Origin: CAWGCE01 sp964480915
GTDB taxonomy: Bacteria > Planctomycetota > Planctomycetia > Pirellulales > Pirellulaceae
NCBI GenBank assembly: GCA_964480915.1
Contig: CAYZRS010000016.1
Location: forward strand, 32,868-96,867
Direction: 5' to 3'
DNA length: 64,000 nucleotides
In this document: one piece after another, positions 6,176 to 14,901 of the stretch
Layout of the letters: each line of letters starts with the position of its first letter
Position numbering within the stretch: the first letter of the stretch is position 1
Notes under the pieces: model-generated
The model's input: only the letters and a program-made list of their open reading frames with translations
Told to the model about the DNA's origin: nothing
Database searches by the model: none
Made by a program: the position numbers and the translations under genes

Positions 6176-6943
6176 ATGATGAAACCACCGGGACCTATGA
6201 TTGAAGTTGCCGCGTGGCTGCAGGCTGGGGGCTCGAATACGGTCTTCACTGGCGCCGGGATTAGCACGGAGAGTGGCATCCCCGATTTTCGATCGCCAAA
6301 TGTAGGTCGTTGGTCGGCAGCCAGTCCGGTCCTCTTTCAGGACTTTCTCACCCGCCGTGATTCTCGAGAAGAATATTGGCGACAGAAAAGCGAGTCGCAT
6401 GACCAGATGCTGCAGGCGTCGCCAAATGTGGCTCATCAAATCCTGGTCGATTGGGAGCAGCGGGGATTGCTCAGCCGACTTGTGACGCAAAATATCGATG
6501 GTCTGCACAAGCAAGCAGGAAGTCGGCGTCTGCTCGAGATCCATGGCAACGCGATGGAGGTGGCCTGCACCTCCGGTTGCGGATTTCGGGCCGAAAGTGA
6601 GCCCTACGTAAGATCGTTTCTCCATGATCAGACGGTGCCGCTCTGTCCTGGTTGTGAGGGTTTTCTCAAGCACGCGACCATCTCGTTCGGTCAGTCTCTG
6701 TTGGCTACTGATATTGAAACGGCAGTTCGCTGGGCAGAAACATCAAACGTATTTCTCGCACTTGGTTCGTCGCTGTTGGTCACCCCAGCGGCCGATCTGC
6801 CGCGCTTGGCGAAGGCGAATGGAGCCCAATTGGTCATCATCAATCGCGAGCCAACCCCTTTGGATGACTTGGCCGATCTTGTCATTCACGCAGAACTGGG
6901 CTTCGCGTTGAGCTCGATCGACGATGTGCTGGCCGCGTCATAG
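6176..6943 (+). CDS. Sir2 family NAD-dependent protein deacylase
   Basis: A sirtuin that removes acyl groups from lysines, consuming NAD. It shows the NAD-binding motif GAGISTESGIPDFRS, then TQNIDGLH, the catalytic histidine in EIHGN, four zinc cysteines in two pairs (CTSGC and CPGC) and the late Rossmann segment GSSLLVTPA. At about 255 residues it is a typical bacterial single-domain sirtuin. GTG 6173, ATG 6176 and ATG 6179 are consecutive possible starts; I took the first ATG. No clear ribosome-binding site is visible. It stands alone on the plus strand before the PspA/AAA pair, with 238 bases between. Confidence 0.93.
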   Translation: MMKPPGPMIEVAAWLQAGGSNTVFTGAGISTESGIPDFRSPNVGRWSAASPVLFQDFLTRRDSREEYWRQKSESHDQMLQASPNVAHQILVDWEQRGLLSRLVTQNIDGLHKQAGSRRLLEIHGNAMEVACTSGCGFRAESEPYVRSFLHDQTVPLCPGCEGFLKHATISFGQSLLATDIETAVRWAETSNVFLALGSSLLVTPAADLPRLAKANGAQLVIINREPTPLDDLADLVIHAELGFALSSIDDVLAAS

Positions 6944-7181
6944 GAATCAGGAATCGCGGCCGGTTCGTTGAGTTGTGCCTGGCATGATTGGCAGTCGTCA
7001 GCTGATTTCGTCGCTTAGGGAATAGCGTGTCGCATTTCTGTTGCGGGTTACAGTTCCCCTGGCTGAGCCTGCGATTTGGGCCGGCAATTGTGAGTCCCTG
7101 TCAGATTGCTTAGGATGATCTTTGCCGACCGCTCGACAGGAGCGATTTATTGACCATGTTTGACCCCGGATTGGAGGAAGT

Positions 7182-7997
7182 ATGTTTCGATCCATTGGCC
7201 GTTATTTCCGAGCCCTCGGTTACTTGCTTACGGGCCGTGTTGATCGAGCACGTCAAGCGCTCAATATGAATCCCGACGTCGTTCGTGCGACTTATGATCG
7301 GGTGATCCAAGAAAAGAAGTCCCGCATTCATCAATATCGTGATGCTGTGGGCGCGATGATTGCGCAAGAAGAAAAAAAGAAGAGCGCTCTCAAACGCATC
7401 ACGGAAGAGGTCACGAAGATCCGCAAACTACGCGAGGGAGCGGCGGCGATGGCTCGCAAAGTTGTCGAGCGACACAACGGTGATACTGAAGCGGTGAAGT
7501 CGGATCCAGACTACGTCAAATGTCAGGCTGCCTTTCAGGATTTCTCATCGACGCTGGAAGAGAAAGAAGAACGTTGCAAAGAGCTTGAGGTTGAGATCAA
7601 TGAGCTCGATAGCAACGTGAAGGGACATAAGACTCAACTGGAATCGTTGCTACGCGAGATCGAAAAGGTCAAGCAAGAGAAGCACGCCACGGTCGCCGAA
7701 CTGATCACGGCCAAAGAAGAAAAAGAGATTGCCGATATGATTTCGGGGATCAGCAAGGATCGTACGGCCGAAGAGTTGCAAGAGCTTCGTGACATTCGCG
7801 ATCAAGCCAAAGCGACCGCACGCGTTTCCCGCGAAATGGCCGATACCGATGTGCAACGATCCGAGGCCGAGTTCCTCGAATATGCTTCGAAGAATTCATC
7901 GGATGATGAGTTCGACAAGCTGATCGGTCTGGCCAAGGAAGCTGCCGATTCGAGTGGCGGCGAGCAGGCCGACAAGACTCGCATTCCTGAGTCATAG
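7182..7997 (+). CDS. PspA/IM30 (ESCRT-III superfamily) family coiled-coil protein
   Basis: The 271-residue protein starts with a short amphipathic segment (MFRSIGRYFRALGYLLTGRVDRARQAL) and continues as almost pure charged helix (EEKEERCKELEVEINELDSN, LREIEKVKQEKHATVAEL), the layout of PspA/Vipp1 proteins that coat and remodel membranes. The C-terminal 40 residues are acidic and probably disordered. GGAGG lies 4 bases before the ATG. The next gene encodes an AAA+ ATPase, a pairing that recalls ESCRT-III with Vps4. A generic coiled-coil protein is the alternative, but the N-terminal helix and length favour PspA. Confidence 0.72.
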   Translation: MFRSIGRYFRALGYLLTGRVDRARQALNMNPDVVRATYDRVIQEKKSRIHQYRDAVGAMIAQEEKKKSALKRITEEVTKIRKLREGAAAMARKVVERHNGDTEAVKSDPDYVKCQAAFQDFSSTLEEKEERCKELEVEINELDSNVKGHKTQLESLLREIEKVKQEKHATVAELITAKEEKEIADMISGISKDRTAEELQELRDIRDQAKATARVSREMADTDVQRSEAEFLEYASKNSSDDEFDKLIGLAKEAADSSGGEQADKTRIPES

Positions 7998-8028
7998 TGT
8001 CAGCTTGCGTTGGATGCGATAAGTTATT

Positions 8029-8064
8029 TGTGCCGTCGGCGTTTTCGCCGGCGGCACAATTTTT
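8029..8064 (+). terminator. Terminator-like attenuator between the PspA-like and AAA+ genes
   Basis: A 13-bp stem with one T-G pair (tgtgccgtcggcg / cgccggcggcaca) and a TTTT loop is followed by ATTTTTG. It lies in the 88-base gap between two co-directional genes, so read-through would give much more PspA-like protein than ATPase, the ratio expected of a polymer and its remodeller. Confidence 0.75.
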
Positions 8065-8085
8065 GTTTGCAACAAGGATGAATTC

Positions 8086-9861
8086 ATGGGTAGCGAAGCG
8101 AAAGCGACCGGGCAGGAATTTTTTTCGCAGCTGGCGGCAATCTTTAACTCAGAGCAATCCCGCAGCGTCGTGCTGAGTGGAAATGTCTATGACATGTTTC
8201 CGACTCCAGAAGGGTACGAGCCACTCATTCCCTTCTTGGCTTCCAAACTCAAAACCAAGGGTCTCATTCGGATCGTCTATGAACTGAATGGTCCCATCCG
8301 AATTCTTGAAGACAAAGACAAACTGAAGAACGCTTGGATTTCTTGGAAGGCAGGGATCGATGTCGATACGCTGCTGGTACGAGGGCTGAAATCGAAAGGG
8401 CCCTCCGATTTCGATCGATTGAATCAAGAGTTTGACAAGCACTTGCTCGATGCGATCGGGAATCCGACGTTGGCGCTCGAGCTGCTACGACAATTGACGA
8501 TCTGTTCTCGGGACGCGCTCACTGGTGCCAACTTGATGATTCTGATCGAGGCGGCCGACATGCTGCTGCCGGCAGGAAGCGGCGATGTGAGTTCGCTCGA
8601 TGACAAAAAGCTGCGCCGTATCAGTATTTGCCAAGACTGGTTTAGCGATCCGGCTTTCATGGACGGTGGCGATTCGGTCGCTCTGATTGCCGAGTCTCGC
8701 AGCTTGATCCACCCCCGCGTTTCTCGTCTGCCCCAGGTGCTGACCGTAGACATCCCGTCACCCACCGTGACCGATCGCCTGGCGTTCATTGACCATTTCG
8801 TAGAAAAAGCCGATCGCAAACCGAAGTTTTGGAGTACCTCGAAAGATCTGGCTGCCTTTACAGCCGGTCTCTCACTGCACGCCGTCCGCCAGCTGCTGGC
8901 CGGCGCGGCTCATTCCGACCAAGAACTACAGCCGAATGACTTGATCGACAAGGTCGAAGAATTCATTCAGGCCCAGGTCGGCGAAGATGTTGTCGAATTC
9001 AAAAAGCCGTCACATACGCTCGAGCACGTTGTCGGAAACGAGCAGTTGAAGACGTTCCTGAAGAAGGAACTCATTCCTCGTTTTAAAGCCGACCGGGATA
9101 AAGCGCTGCCCGGTGCGGCGGTGGCTGGGCCGATCGGTGGCGGTAAGACGTTTATTTTTGAAGCGGTGGCCGGCGAACTGGGGGTGCCAGTGTTGGTCCT
9201 GAAAAGTATCCGCAGTCAATGGTACGGCCAGACCGACGTGATCTTCGAACGATTGCGGCGCGTGTTGGAGGCGTTGGAAAAAGTCGTGATCTTTGTCGAC
9301 GAAGCCGACACACAGTTTGGTGGCGTCGGGGCGGAAACGCATTCGACCGAGCGCCGCTTAACGGGGAAGATTCAGGCCATGATGTCCGACCCGCAATTGC
9401 GTGGCAAAGTCATGTGGTTGCTCATGACGGCCCGCATTCATCTTCTCTCTCCCGACATCCGTCGTCCAGGCCGTGTCGGTGACCTGATCATTCCGGTACT
9501 CGATCCGCGCGGTGAAGATCGATCGGCGTTTATCGAGTGGGTGATCGGTGCGGTAGTGAAAGAGCCGACCGACAGTGACTTGGAAAAAATGGGCGAGCTG
9601 ACCCAAGGGTATTCGGCGGCCGCTTTCGCCTCCTTGCGCTCGCAGCTAAAAGCCTCCGATGTCCAATCGATCGATCAAGTCGTCGAGATCGTCAGCGATC
9701 ACATTCCGCCTGCGATCGGTCAGACTCGACGTTATCAAACGTTGCAAGCGATGATCAATTGCACGCGCCGTTCGCTGATGCCGGATCCCAATTTTACCGA
9801 GCGTGATCGGGAAGCTTGGCAGGAAGAGATTCGCTCACTCGAGCGGCTGGGCATCCGCTGA
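8086..9861 (+). CDS. AAA+ family ATPase paired with PspA-like protein
   Basis: This protein has 591 aa. The C-terminal AAA+ module has Walker A GPIGGGKT, Walker B KVVIFVDEADTQFGG, a sensor-1-like stretch WLLMTARIHLL and RRPGRVGDLIIP, resembling the second region of homology of classical AAA proteins. The N-terminal about 300 residues look like a degenerate nucleotide-binding module without a P-loop (VVLSGNVYDMFP, LMILIEAADMLLP). AAGGA precedes the ATG. Being next to a PspA/IM30 protein, it may disassemble that polymer; this is inference. Its last 27 bases overlap the convergent methyltransferase gene. Confidence 0.82.
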   Translation: MGSEAKATGQEFFSQLAAIFNSEQSRSVVLSGNVYDMFPTPEGYEPLIPFLASKLKTKGLIRIVYELNGPIRILEDKDKLKNAWISWKAGIDVDTLLVRGLKSKGPSDFDRLNQEFDKHLLDAIGNPTLALELLRQLTICSRDALTGANLMILIEAADMLLPAGSGDVSSLDDKKLRRISICQDWFSDPAFMDGGDSVALIAESRSLIHPRVSRLPQVLTVDIPSPTVTDRLAFIDHFVEKADRKPKFWSTSKDLAAFTAGLSLHAVRQLLAGAAHSDQELQPNDLIDKVEEFIQAQVGEDVVEFKKPSHTLEHVVGNEQLKTFLKKELIPRFKADRDKALPGAAVAGPIGGGKTFIFEAVAGELGVPVLVLKSIRSQWYGQTDVIFERLRRVLEALEKVVIFVDEADTQFGGVGAETHSTERRLTGKIQAMMSDPQLRGKVMWLLMTARIHLLSPDIRRPGRVGDLIIPVLDPRGEDRSAFIEWVIGAVVKEPTDSDLEKMGELTQGYSAAAFASLRSQLKASDVQSIDQVVEIVSDHIPPAIGQTRRYQTLQAMINCTRRSLMPDPNFTERDREAWQEEIRSLERLGIR

Positions 9862-10713
9862 CGCATCTGGATTCGTCGAGGCCGTCCACGATTCGTCACG
9901 CCCAAAGAACATCAAGTGTTGCCAAGGCAATTCGTCGAATTCGCGTTTCAGCTGAAATCCGTTGGGAATGAGCTCCTTCAGCACTTGGGCCTTGCTCATC
10001 TTGTGAAGTGGTTTGATGGGGACCGCAGGGTCCTCTTCGCGAAACTCGGCCAATACCAGTAGGCCATCCGGTTTCAATGACGTGCGCATGGCAGCCAGCA
10101 TTCGTTCCGGATGGGAGAACTCGTGGTAGACGTCAACGCAAAGGATGAGATCGACGGCCTGCCGAGGTAACCGGGGATCGACGACGGTGCCAAGGATCGT
10201 CTTGATCGTCGTGATCTTTTCATCGGCGGCGCGGGCTTCCAACAGACGCAGCATTTCTTGTTGAATGTCGACGGCCAAGACTTGGCCTTTCTCGCCCGTC
10301 AATTTGGCGATCGGCAACGAATAGAACCCGTTCCCGCAACCCATATCGACCACGGTCATCCCCGGTTTGATCCGCAGTTCACGCAGCATCGCTTCGCAGT
10401 CTTCCTCACGCTGCCGCGATTCGCGGGTGAGCCAGGGCGCCCCGTTGAAATGCATGGTCGCAGCGATCTTGCGCCCTTTGTATTCTGATAACGCGGGCGG
10501 TAGTTTTTCCTGCGCGGCGGTGTGATGTGCTAGGCTCGGCATCGTGACAAACGCCAGGCCGGTGAGCATGACGGACAAGACGGCGCGTCGAAGCGTAGCG
10601 TCCTCTTGCCCACGAAGTCTGAAAATTTGCAGTTCCGCTTGGGGGCCGAAGGTCGCGGTTTTCCGGCTGACATCGATACGACAAACACCCATTCTGAATT
10701 GGGCTCTAGGCAC
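9835..10713 (-). CDS. SAM-dependent methyltransferase, class I, exported or membrane-anchored
   Basis: Motif I VVDMGCGNGFYSLPIA binds S-adenosylmethionine, followed by VLAVDIQQEML and DLILCVDVYHEF. The substrate is unknown. A hydrophobic stretch (AVLSVMLTGLAFVTMPSLA) about 50 residues from the chosen start looks like a signal peptide or anchor and suggests a periplasmic domain, odd for a SAM enzyme. I chose GTG 10713 because AGGAG lies 7 bases upstream and it overlaps the upstream stop as TAGTG, a translational coupling. ATG 10692 and a later ATG nearer the signal peptide are alternatives. Similar exported methyltransferases occur in other planctomycetes and myxobacteria. Confidence 0.8.
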   Translation of the reverse strand: MPRAQFRMGVCRIDVSRKTATFGPQAELQIFRLRGQEDATLRRAVLSVMLTGLAFVTMPSLAHHTAAQEKLPPALSEYKGRKIAATMHFNGAPWLTRESRQREEDCEAMLRELRIKPGMTVVDMGCGNGFYSLPIAKLTGEKGQVLAVDIQQEMLRLLEARAADEKITTIKTILGTVVDPRLPRQAVDLILCVDVYHEFSHPERMLAAMRTSLKPDGLLVLAEFREEDPAVPIKPLHKMSKAQVLKELIPNGFQLKREFDELPWQHLMFFGRDESWTASTNPDASADAQPLE

Positions 10714-11240
10714 TACAGGGCTCCTAACAGCATGATTGTGGCCATGGTCGCCATCATCAGATTTTCTGTTAACGCAACACGGCTTAGTGGCAGCTTCACA
10801 CCGGTTCCCATGCAGGCACAATCGAGGTGTCGCCCTTGCAAAATGGCTTGACCAATTCCTATCGCACCGGCAATCGTGACCATGACGATCGCGATGAGCG
10901 TCGGCTGCAGCCAGCGATTCCCGAGTAGCAGCAGACCAAACGCCAACTCAATGAATGGATAGAGCGCTCCATACGGCGGCCAGCGAGCGGCGATCAGATC
11001 GTATTCGCGAAACGTTTTTGAAAATCCGGGCAGGTCGATCAGCTTGAGCGCAGCGAACAGAACAAAAAACATCCCCATGAATTCCCGCATGACGGTGGCA
11101 AGTGTCAAGTTGTTGCCTCCGCCGAGAAGACCATTGCCCAGTGAGATGCCGATCAGGACAAACAAAGGTCCATAAGCCGACCAGCGAACCGGCGGCTCGG
11201 TCGGAATCGTTGGCGGTTGATCGCTGCAGCATTCGGACAT
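10713..11240 (-). CDS. MauE/DoxX-like membrane protein
   Basis: A 175-residue protein with four hydrophobic segments (YGPLFVLIGISLGNGL, FMGMFFVLFAALKLIDL, LYPFIELAFGLLLLG, LIAIVMVTIAGAIGIGQAIL) and the motif CACMG before the last segment, as in MauE-type proteins that help disulfide chemistry of exported enzymes. The N-terminus carries MSECCSD, possibly metal-binding. It is translationally coupled to the following exported methyltransferase, so the two probably act together. Annotation beyond the superfamily is not safe. Confidence 0.7.
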   Translation of the reverse strand: MSECCSDQPPTIPTEPPVRWSAYGPLFVLIGISLGNGLLGGGNNLTLATVMREFMGMFFVLFAALKLIDLPGFSKTFREYDLIAARWPPYGALYPFIELAFGLLLLGNRWLQPTLIAIVMVTIAGAIGIGQAILQGRHLDCACMGTGVKLPLSRVALTENLMMATMATIMLLGAL

Positions 11241-11333
11241 CGGTTGGTTCTCGCGTCTGTTCTCTCCGCATCATCTTAACGCGCATCGGCTGCGAGCGCT
11301 GCGATGGGGGCCGAGTTTGGTGAGCGCTCGAGC

Positions 11334-12656
11334 CTAGGGGCGAGGAGCGTTGGCCGACAAGGAGTTTGCCGGAGAGGCCGCTCGTGCTCCTTCGTCGTTC
11401 ATCGCGTTGGGCGATGGACTGTTGGGGTATTCGTAGGGGCCCGGCAGCAGCCGAATCAAAGGAGAAAACGCCCAGACGGCCAAGCGTTGTCCTTGAGGGT
11501 GCGAGCTAAACACAACGGTCCGCTTGGCGTCTGGCGACGCGACCGATGGAATCGTCTGGGTCCCCACATGACGCAAGGCTAGGAAAGCGGCCAAGTAAAG
11601 GATGGCGGATGCGAACGCCGCGTCGGCCAGCCAGCCAAACCGCATGGAGGGCGCTCGCTGGGGTGTAGGTTGACGATCTTGAGGGTGTCGACCGCCATTC
11701 GCTCCCGACACTGTTGGCACTGCCGCTGGCATCGCCGCTCCAACCGTTGGCATTTCGGCACCAGTCGTCGCAAATTCAGATCCGGCCGCATGGATCGCAG
11801 CGCCGTCCGCCATCGCTGGGTTCGTTCCGCGGCTCGCATCCAACTCACGAACGAGCTCAGCTCCGTAAAGGATGATCGCCACCGCGTAATAATTCCAAAG
11901 CATGATCGCTAGGAATCCACCGATGACTCCGTAAGCGCTCGCGTAGTGACTGCCGATGACGAATCGACTGACGGCAATCAATCCGACTTCCCATACGCAG
12001 GCAACGAACAATCCGCCGCGCCAAGCATGACGCCAATGAATGGGCACGGTTGGTAAGAAGCGATACAACGTCGCGACGGCAAGTGCATTGAGGCCGACCT
12101 CAACGCTCAATTCGGCCGCCCACCACAGCCAAGAAACAGAGTTGAGGTCGACGGTCGACTGGACTGTTTTTAAGGCGACATTGGCCACGAAAACGGCGAT
12201 CACCATCAGCCCCATCGCACACATGAGCGCGAAGGCTCGTAGCCTGGCTTGGAACAGGTGGCGAATCGATTGCACCCAGGTCAGGTTGCTCGTCGATCGG
12301 CTGTTCCAGATGCGAGCGAATGCACTTTCGAACTGAGCAAAAATGGCCAACGCGGAGAACAACAGGATAGCGATACCAATGGGTCCTGAGACGGTCGAGT
12401 AATTTTCAACGTGAACAAGTGTTTGCTCGACAGCATCGGCCAAGGCCGGCGCGACTTGATCGCTGATGGTTTGCAGGAGATAGATCCGCGCATCGTGTCC
12501 GGAATCGGTCCATTTGAAGAAGACGCCCAGTGCGGAGGTTAGCACCAGCAGCACGGGAAACAGCGAGAGCGCCAGGTAGTACGAGACGGCGGCCGCTTGA
12601 AGTGGCGCTTCGTCCCGTTGCCAACGCCGAGTTGTTTTTAGGAACAGATCGATCAT
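11334..12656 (-). CDS. YihY/BrkB family inner membrane protein
   Basis: The 440-residue protein begins LKTTRRWQRDEAPLQAAAVSYYLALSLFPVLLVLTSALG, the family signature, and has six membrane segments up to about residue 265, including SAYGVIGGFLAIMLWNYYAVAIILYGAEL. A Pro/Ala/Thr-rich linker and one extra C-terminal hydrophobic segment follow, making it longer than the usual 290-320 residues. Family members were once called ribonuclease BN in error; the function is unknown. It lies 24 bases after lpxI and ends the dxr-rseP-lpxD-lpxI run. Confidence 0.88.
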   Translation of the reverse strand: MIDLFLKTTRRWQRDEAPLQAAAVSYYLALSLFPVLLVLTSALGVFFKWTDSGHDARIYLLQTISDQVAPALADAVEQTLVHVENYSTVSGPIGIAILLFSALAIFAQFESAFARIWNSRSTSNLTWVQSIRHLFQARLRAFALMCAMGLMVIAVFVANVALKTVQSTVDLNSVSWLWWAAELSVEVGLNALAVATLYRFLPTVPIHWRHAWRGGLFVACVWEVGLIAVSRFVIGSHYASAYGVIGGFLAIMLWNYYAVAIILYGAELVRELDASRGTNPAMADGAAIHAAGSEFATTGAEMPTVGAAMPAAVPTVSGANGGRHPQDRQPTPQRAPSMRFGWLADAAFASAILYLAAFLALRHVGTQTIPSVASPDAKRTVVFSSHPQGQRLAVWAFSPLIRLLPGPYEYPNSPSPNAMNDEGARAASPANSLSANAPRP

Positions 12657-12680
12657 CGTTGGTCTCGCGCGGTGGTGAAA

Positions 12681-13595
12681 TTACGCGGCTTGCAACAATT
12701 CGTTTTCCACGACACCATCGCGGACGGAAACAATCGAGATGCCGTTTTGTTGAGCGAACTTGCGGACTTGTTCTTCGTCGATGATGACGGTCTTATCGGC
12801 CTCGACGGCGAGCACTTTGGCGCCGGTCTGTTTGAGCGTCTGCAGTGTACCGATGCCGATCGTCGGCACATCGAATCGCATGTCTTGTTGCGGTTTGGCA
12901 ACTTTGACGACCGTAAAACCGCCACTCGGACAGAGTTGGCCGGCTCGACGGATGCATTGGTCGGTCCCTTCCACGGCTTCTACGGCCAAGACAGCCTGCC
13001 CTTTGACGACGACCGATTGTCCCACGTCGAGGCTGCCCATTTGTTTGGCCAATTTCCAACCATAGGCCACGTCTTGTTGTTGGGATCGATTGAGCTTGGC
13101 TCCACTGATGTGTCCGTATTTCACGAGTAGCTCCGGTACGAGATCGGTTGCAGGTGTGATGGTGATTCCATGTCGGCCGTATCCGTTGACCGCTGCCGTC
13201 AACAAAGAATCATCGCTCCGGTCGCGGCGACCGCTGACGAAGTGTGGGAAGTAAGATCGCATGCAGCAGAGGTCTGGGACGTGTCGCAACAAGAAGCCGC
13301 GTTGGAAGATCAAGACTTTATGAATCTTGCCCGCCATGGTCGCGGTCTCCACGCCATTCCGCTTTAGGTAGCGAACGTGAGCGCCCATCTTGGCTAGCCC
13401 GACGCGTTGAAAGTCATAGCAAACGTCTGCCAAGCCGCGATCGGCATGGCCATCGATCCCTAAGCAGAACACGCGATAGTTTCGCATGCGAAGCGCGTCG
13501 GCAATGACCAGCGGATAGCGTCCCCAACCGGCAATCAGTCCGATGCGGGGTGAATCGTCGACATCGCGGTAGGCTTCGAGTGACATCGCGTTCAT
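12681..13595 (-). CDS. lpxI: LpxI, UDP-2,3-diacylglucosamine pyrophosphatase
   Basis: The protein (304 aa) starts with GLIAGWGRYPLVIADALRMRNYRVFCLGIDGHAD and contains METATMAGKIHK-like (VETATMAGKIHKVLIF), DDSLLTAAVNGYGRHGITITPATDL and VGQSVVVKGQAVLAVEAVEGTDQCIRRAG, all typical of LpxI (DUF1009). It removes UMP from UDP-2,3-diacylglucosamine in lipid A synthesis, replacing LpxH. It follows lpxD by 36 bases, so the cell probably makes lipid A. The first ATG is used; a second lies three codons in. Confidence 0.9.
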   Translation of the reverse strand: MNAMSLEAYRDVDDSPRIGLIAGWGRYPLVIADALRMRNYRVFCLGIDGHADRGLADVCYDFQRVGLAKMGAHVRYLKRNGVETATMAGKIHKVLIFQRGFLLRHVPDLCCMRSYFPHFVSGRRDRSDDSLLTAAVNGYGRHGITITPATDLVPELLVKYGHISGAKLNRSQQQDVAYGWKLAKQMGSLDVGQSVVVKGQAVLAVEAVEGTDQCIRRAGQLCPSGGFTVVKVAKPQQDMRFDVPTIGIGTLQTLKQTGAKVLAVEADKTVIIDEEQVRKFAQQNGISIVSVRDGVVENELLQAA

Positions 13596-13631
13596 AGAGA
13601 ATTTCTTGGCTAAGTTTATCGGCGACCTCGA

Positions 13632-14684
13632 CTAAGCGGCCGAAGAATCGTTTTCTTCCGTTGTCGGATTGAGCTGGGCGACCGTTTTTTCAAGCTGCTT
13701 CACTCGCCGCACGGTTTTTACCAATTTTGCGCGGCTCATTATCATTTGTATCTCTTGGCGAGCAGGAATGGCCGGCGATCCGAGGTAACGTCCCGGCTTC
13801 TTGAGATCTTCGGTAACGCCCGCTTGCCCGCCAATTTGGACTCCGCCGGCGATGTTGCAGTGATCTCTCACGCCCACCTGTCCCGCCATCACGACATAGT
13901 CGCCGGTTGTCGAGCTGCCGGCGATACCGACTTGAGAACAGAGTAAGTTGTGTTTGCCGATCTGACAGTTGTGACCAATCATCACCATGTTGTCGATCTT
14001 GGTGCCATCGCCGATGCGCGTCACGCCAAAAGTGGCTCGGTCGATGGTGGTGTTGGCACCGATTTCCACATCGCAGCCGATTTCTACCGTGCCGATCTGC
14101 GGAATCAGTTGATGCGTTCCACTGCTGGAGTCGTATCCGAAGCCGTCAGCTCCGAGCACAACGCCGGCATGAATTCGGCACCGATCGCCCACGATCGTTT
14201 CCTCGTAAAAAACGGCGCCAGGGAAGATCGTCACGTCCTCGCCAATTTGGCAACCGGCCATCAAATGAACGCCAGCATGGATCGTGCAGCCTCGCCCAAT
14301 CTGCACGTCGTCGCCGACCGTTGCGCCGGGATGGATGTCGACGTCGTCAGCAATATTTGCCGAAGGACTGATGTGAGCCGCCGGGCTGATTCCGATTCGT
14401 CGGCGCTGGCGAGGAGGTCGGAAGCGCTGCAGGATTTCGGTGAACGCAATCCGCGGATTATCGACGACGATGTATGGTGTTTTGGGAGGGATGACATCGT
14501 GGGGAACTACAACCGCCGCCACTTCGGTGCCTTCCAGCTGTTCCAGCATCTGCTCACGATCGGCAAACGTGATGAAGCCAGGTCCCGCATCGGACAGCGA
14601 AGCTGCTCCTGAAATCGGCAACTGACCGTCGCCGTTCAATGAGCCTTCTACCAATTCGGCCAATTCCGACAGTCGAATCGACAT
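13632..14684 (-). CDS. lpxD: LpxD, UDP-3-O-(3-hydroxyacyl)glucosamine N-acyltransferase
   Basis: The 350-residue protein has the LpxD N-terminal substrate-binding domain (LSELAELVEGSLNGDG, LSDAGPGFITFAD), then left-handed beta-helix hexapeptides (GATVGDDVQIGRGCTIHAGVHL and so on). The catalytic His region is in NMVMIGHNCQIG, with a C-terminal coiled helix. It adds the N-linked acyl chain in lipid A synthesis. ATG 14684 has AGAAAGGA upstream and matches the family start; an ATG 31 codons earlier would add unrelated residues. Confidence 0.95.
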   Translation of the reverse strand: MSIRLSELAELVEGSLNGDGQLPISGAASLSDAGPGFITFADREQMLEQLEGTEVAAVVVPHDVIPPKTPYIVVDNPRIAFTEILQRFRPPRQRRRIGISPAAHISPSANIADDVDIHPGATVGDDVQIGRGCTIHAGVHLMAGCQIGEDVTIFPGAVFYEETIVGDRCRIHAGVVLGADGFGYDSSSGTHQLIPQIGTVEIGCDVEIGANTTIDRATFGVTRIGDGTKIDNMVMIGHNCQIGKHNLLCSQVGIAGSSTTGDYVVMAGQVGVRDHCNIAGGVQIGGQAGVTEDLKKPGRYLGSPAIPARQEIQMIMSRAKLVKTVRRVKQLEKTVAQLNPTTEENDSSAA

Positions 14685-14901
14685 AATGCAGAGTCCTTTC
14701 TGCTGCAAAGGGGCGTGGCTGCCCGGTTTCGATGCTTTCGGTGTCGGGATAGTACGAAGGCGGCCGCGAATCGACAATATGGAAGCGAGCGCAGCTCGGC
14801 GACCGCATGGAGGCCGGTCGTTGTTCGACGCTTAACGCATGTTGCTGGTCGTTTTCCACCAACTCGCTCTGTTTCTGCGAAGATTCGAGAGCCTAATTCC
14901 G

